DNA from: Burkholderiaceae bacterium
Lineage (GTDB): Bacteria; Pseudomonadota; Gammaproteobacteria; Burkholderiales; Burkholderiaceae
Assembly (NCBI GenBank): GCA_947448695.1
Contig: CANFOL010000016.1
Location: forward strand, 1 to 42,892
Reading direction: 5' to 3'
Length of the DNA: 42,892 nt
Both the position numbers and the translations under genes were made by a program. Positions 42,866-42,892 of the stretch are shown here, piece after piece. Positions within the stretch are counted from its first letter, which is position 1. Each line of letters begins with the position of its first letter. Under the pieces are notes generated by a model, which was given only the letters and a program-made list of their open reading frames with translations, ran no database searches and was not told the origin of the DNA.

Positions 42866-42892
42866 ATGAAAGCATTTTCAACCCCAATAGGC
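42866..42892 (+). CDS. possible gene start running off the right edge (partial)
   Basis: An ATG at 42866 opens a frame (MKAFSTPIG) to the window edge. AAGGAAG is present upstream but about 22 bases away, so the ribosome binding site is poor. Nine codons are too few to judge. Confidence 0.2.

Noticed and set aside
1..42892. CRISPR array, insertion sequence, tRNA, rRNA, integrase or phage genes
   Set aside because: I looked for repeated spacers, transposase motifs, terminal inverted repeats, tRNA-like cloverleafs and integrase motifs and saw none. The island shows no visible mobility genes or attachment site.

Overview
The window is AT-rich, densely packed bacterial chromosome. It carries an OxyR/AhpCF peroxide defence locus, a Sox thiosulfate oxidation core and a very large set of Bug-type solute receptors. 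That combination points to a low-GC betaproteobacterium of the Burkholderiaceae; Polynucleobacter or a close relative is my best guess. This is an inference from gene content and base composition, since the window holds no rRNA or tRNA.

Layout. (1) 1-5114: a DUF427 protein, a DUF3429 membrane protein, ahpF and ahpC (minus) divergent from oxyR (plus), and a nitroreductase. (2) 5335-7880, minus: Bug receptor, cupin, Bug receptor in one overlapping operon. (3) 8250-14303, plus: ThDP-dependent enzyme, carboxymuconolactone-decarboxylase-like protein, Bug receptor and two tandem MmgE/PrpD proteins. (4) 14340-15860, minus: a second cupin plus Bug pair. (5) 15983-17456, plus: alpha/beta hydrolase and short-chain dehydrogenase. 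(6) 17557-22045, plus: soxY, soxZ, soxA, soxX, soxB and an exported DsrE-like protein. (7) 22185-32684, plus: a probable nine-gene operon of a Tat-exported fumarylacetoacetate-hydrolase-family protein, class III CoA-transferase, 2-hydroxyacid dehydrogenase, acyl-CoA dehydrogenase, Bug, MmgE/PrpD, Bug, enoyl-CoA hydratase/isomerase and ADP-forming acyl-CoA synthetase. (8) 32769-33191: a DUF2452 protein. (9) 33314-39477: a Bug receptor divergent from an operon of Ldh-family dehydrogenase, NTF2-like protein, BadI/MenB-like ring hydrolase, Bug, quinone-oxidoreductase-like MDR and amidohydrolase. (10) 39523-42709: methyltransferase, PilZ/YcgR-like protein and small exported or membrane proteins.

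Reading of the whole. From about 5.3 to 39.5 kb the sequence is one mosaic island for taking up and degrading organic acids. It has eight Bug receptors, three MmgE/PrpD proteins, two crotonase-fold enzymes and several CoA-handling enzymes, built around a sulfur-oxidising core that lacks soxCD. No TctA/TctB membrane partners and no transcription regulator are encoded inside the island. The substrates cannot be named from sequence. The idea that the island couples organosulfur acid breakdown to Sox is a hypothesis and is labelled as such.
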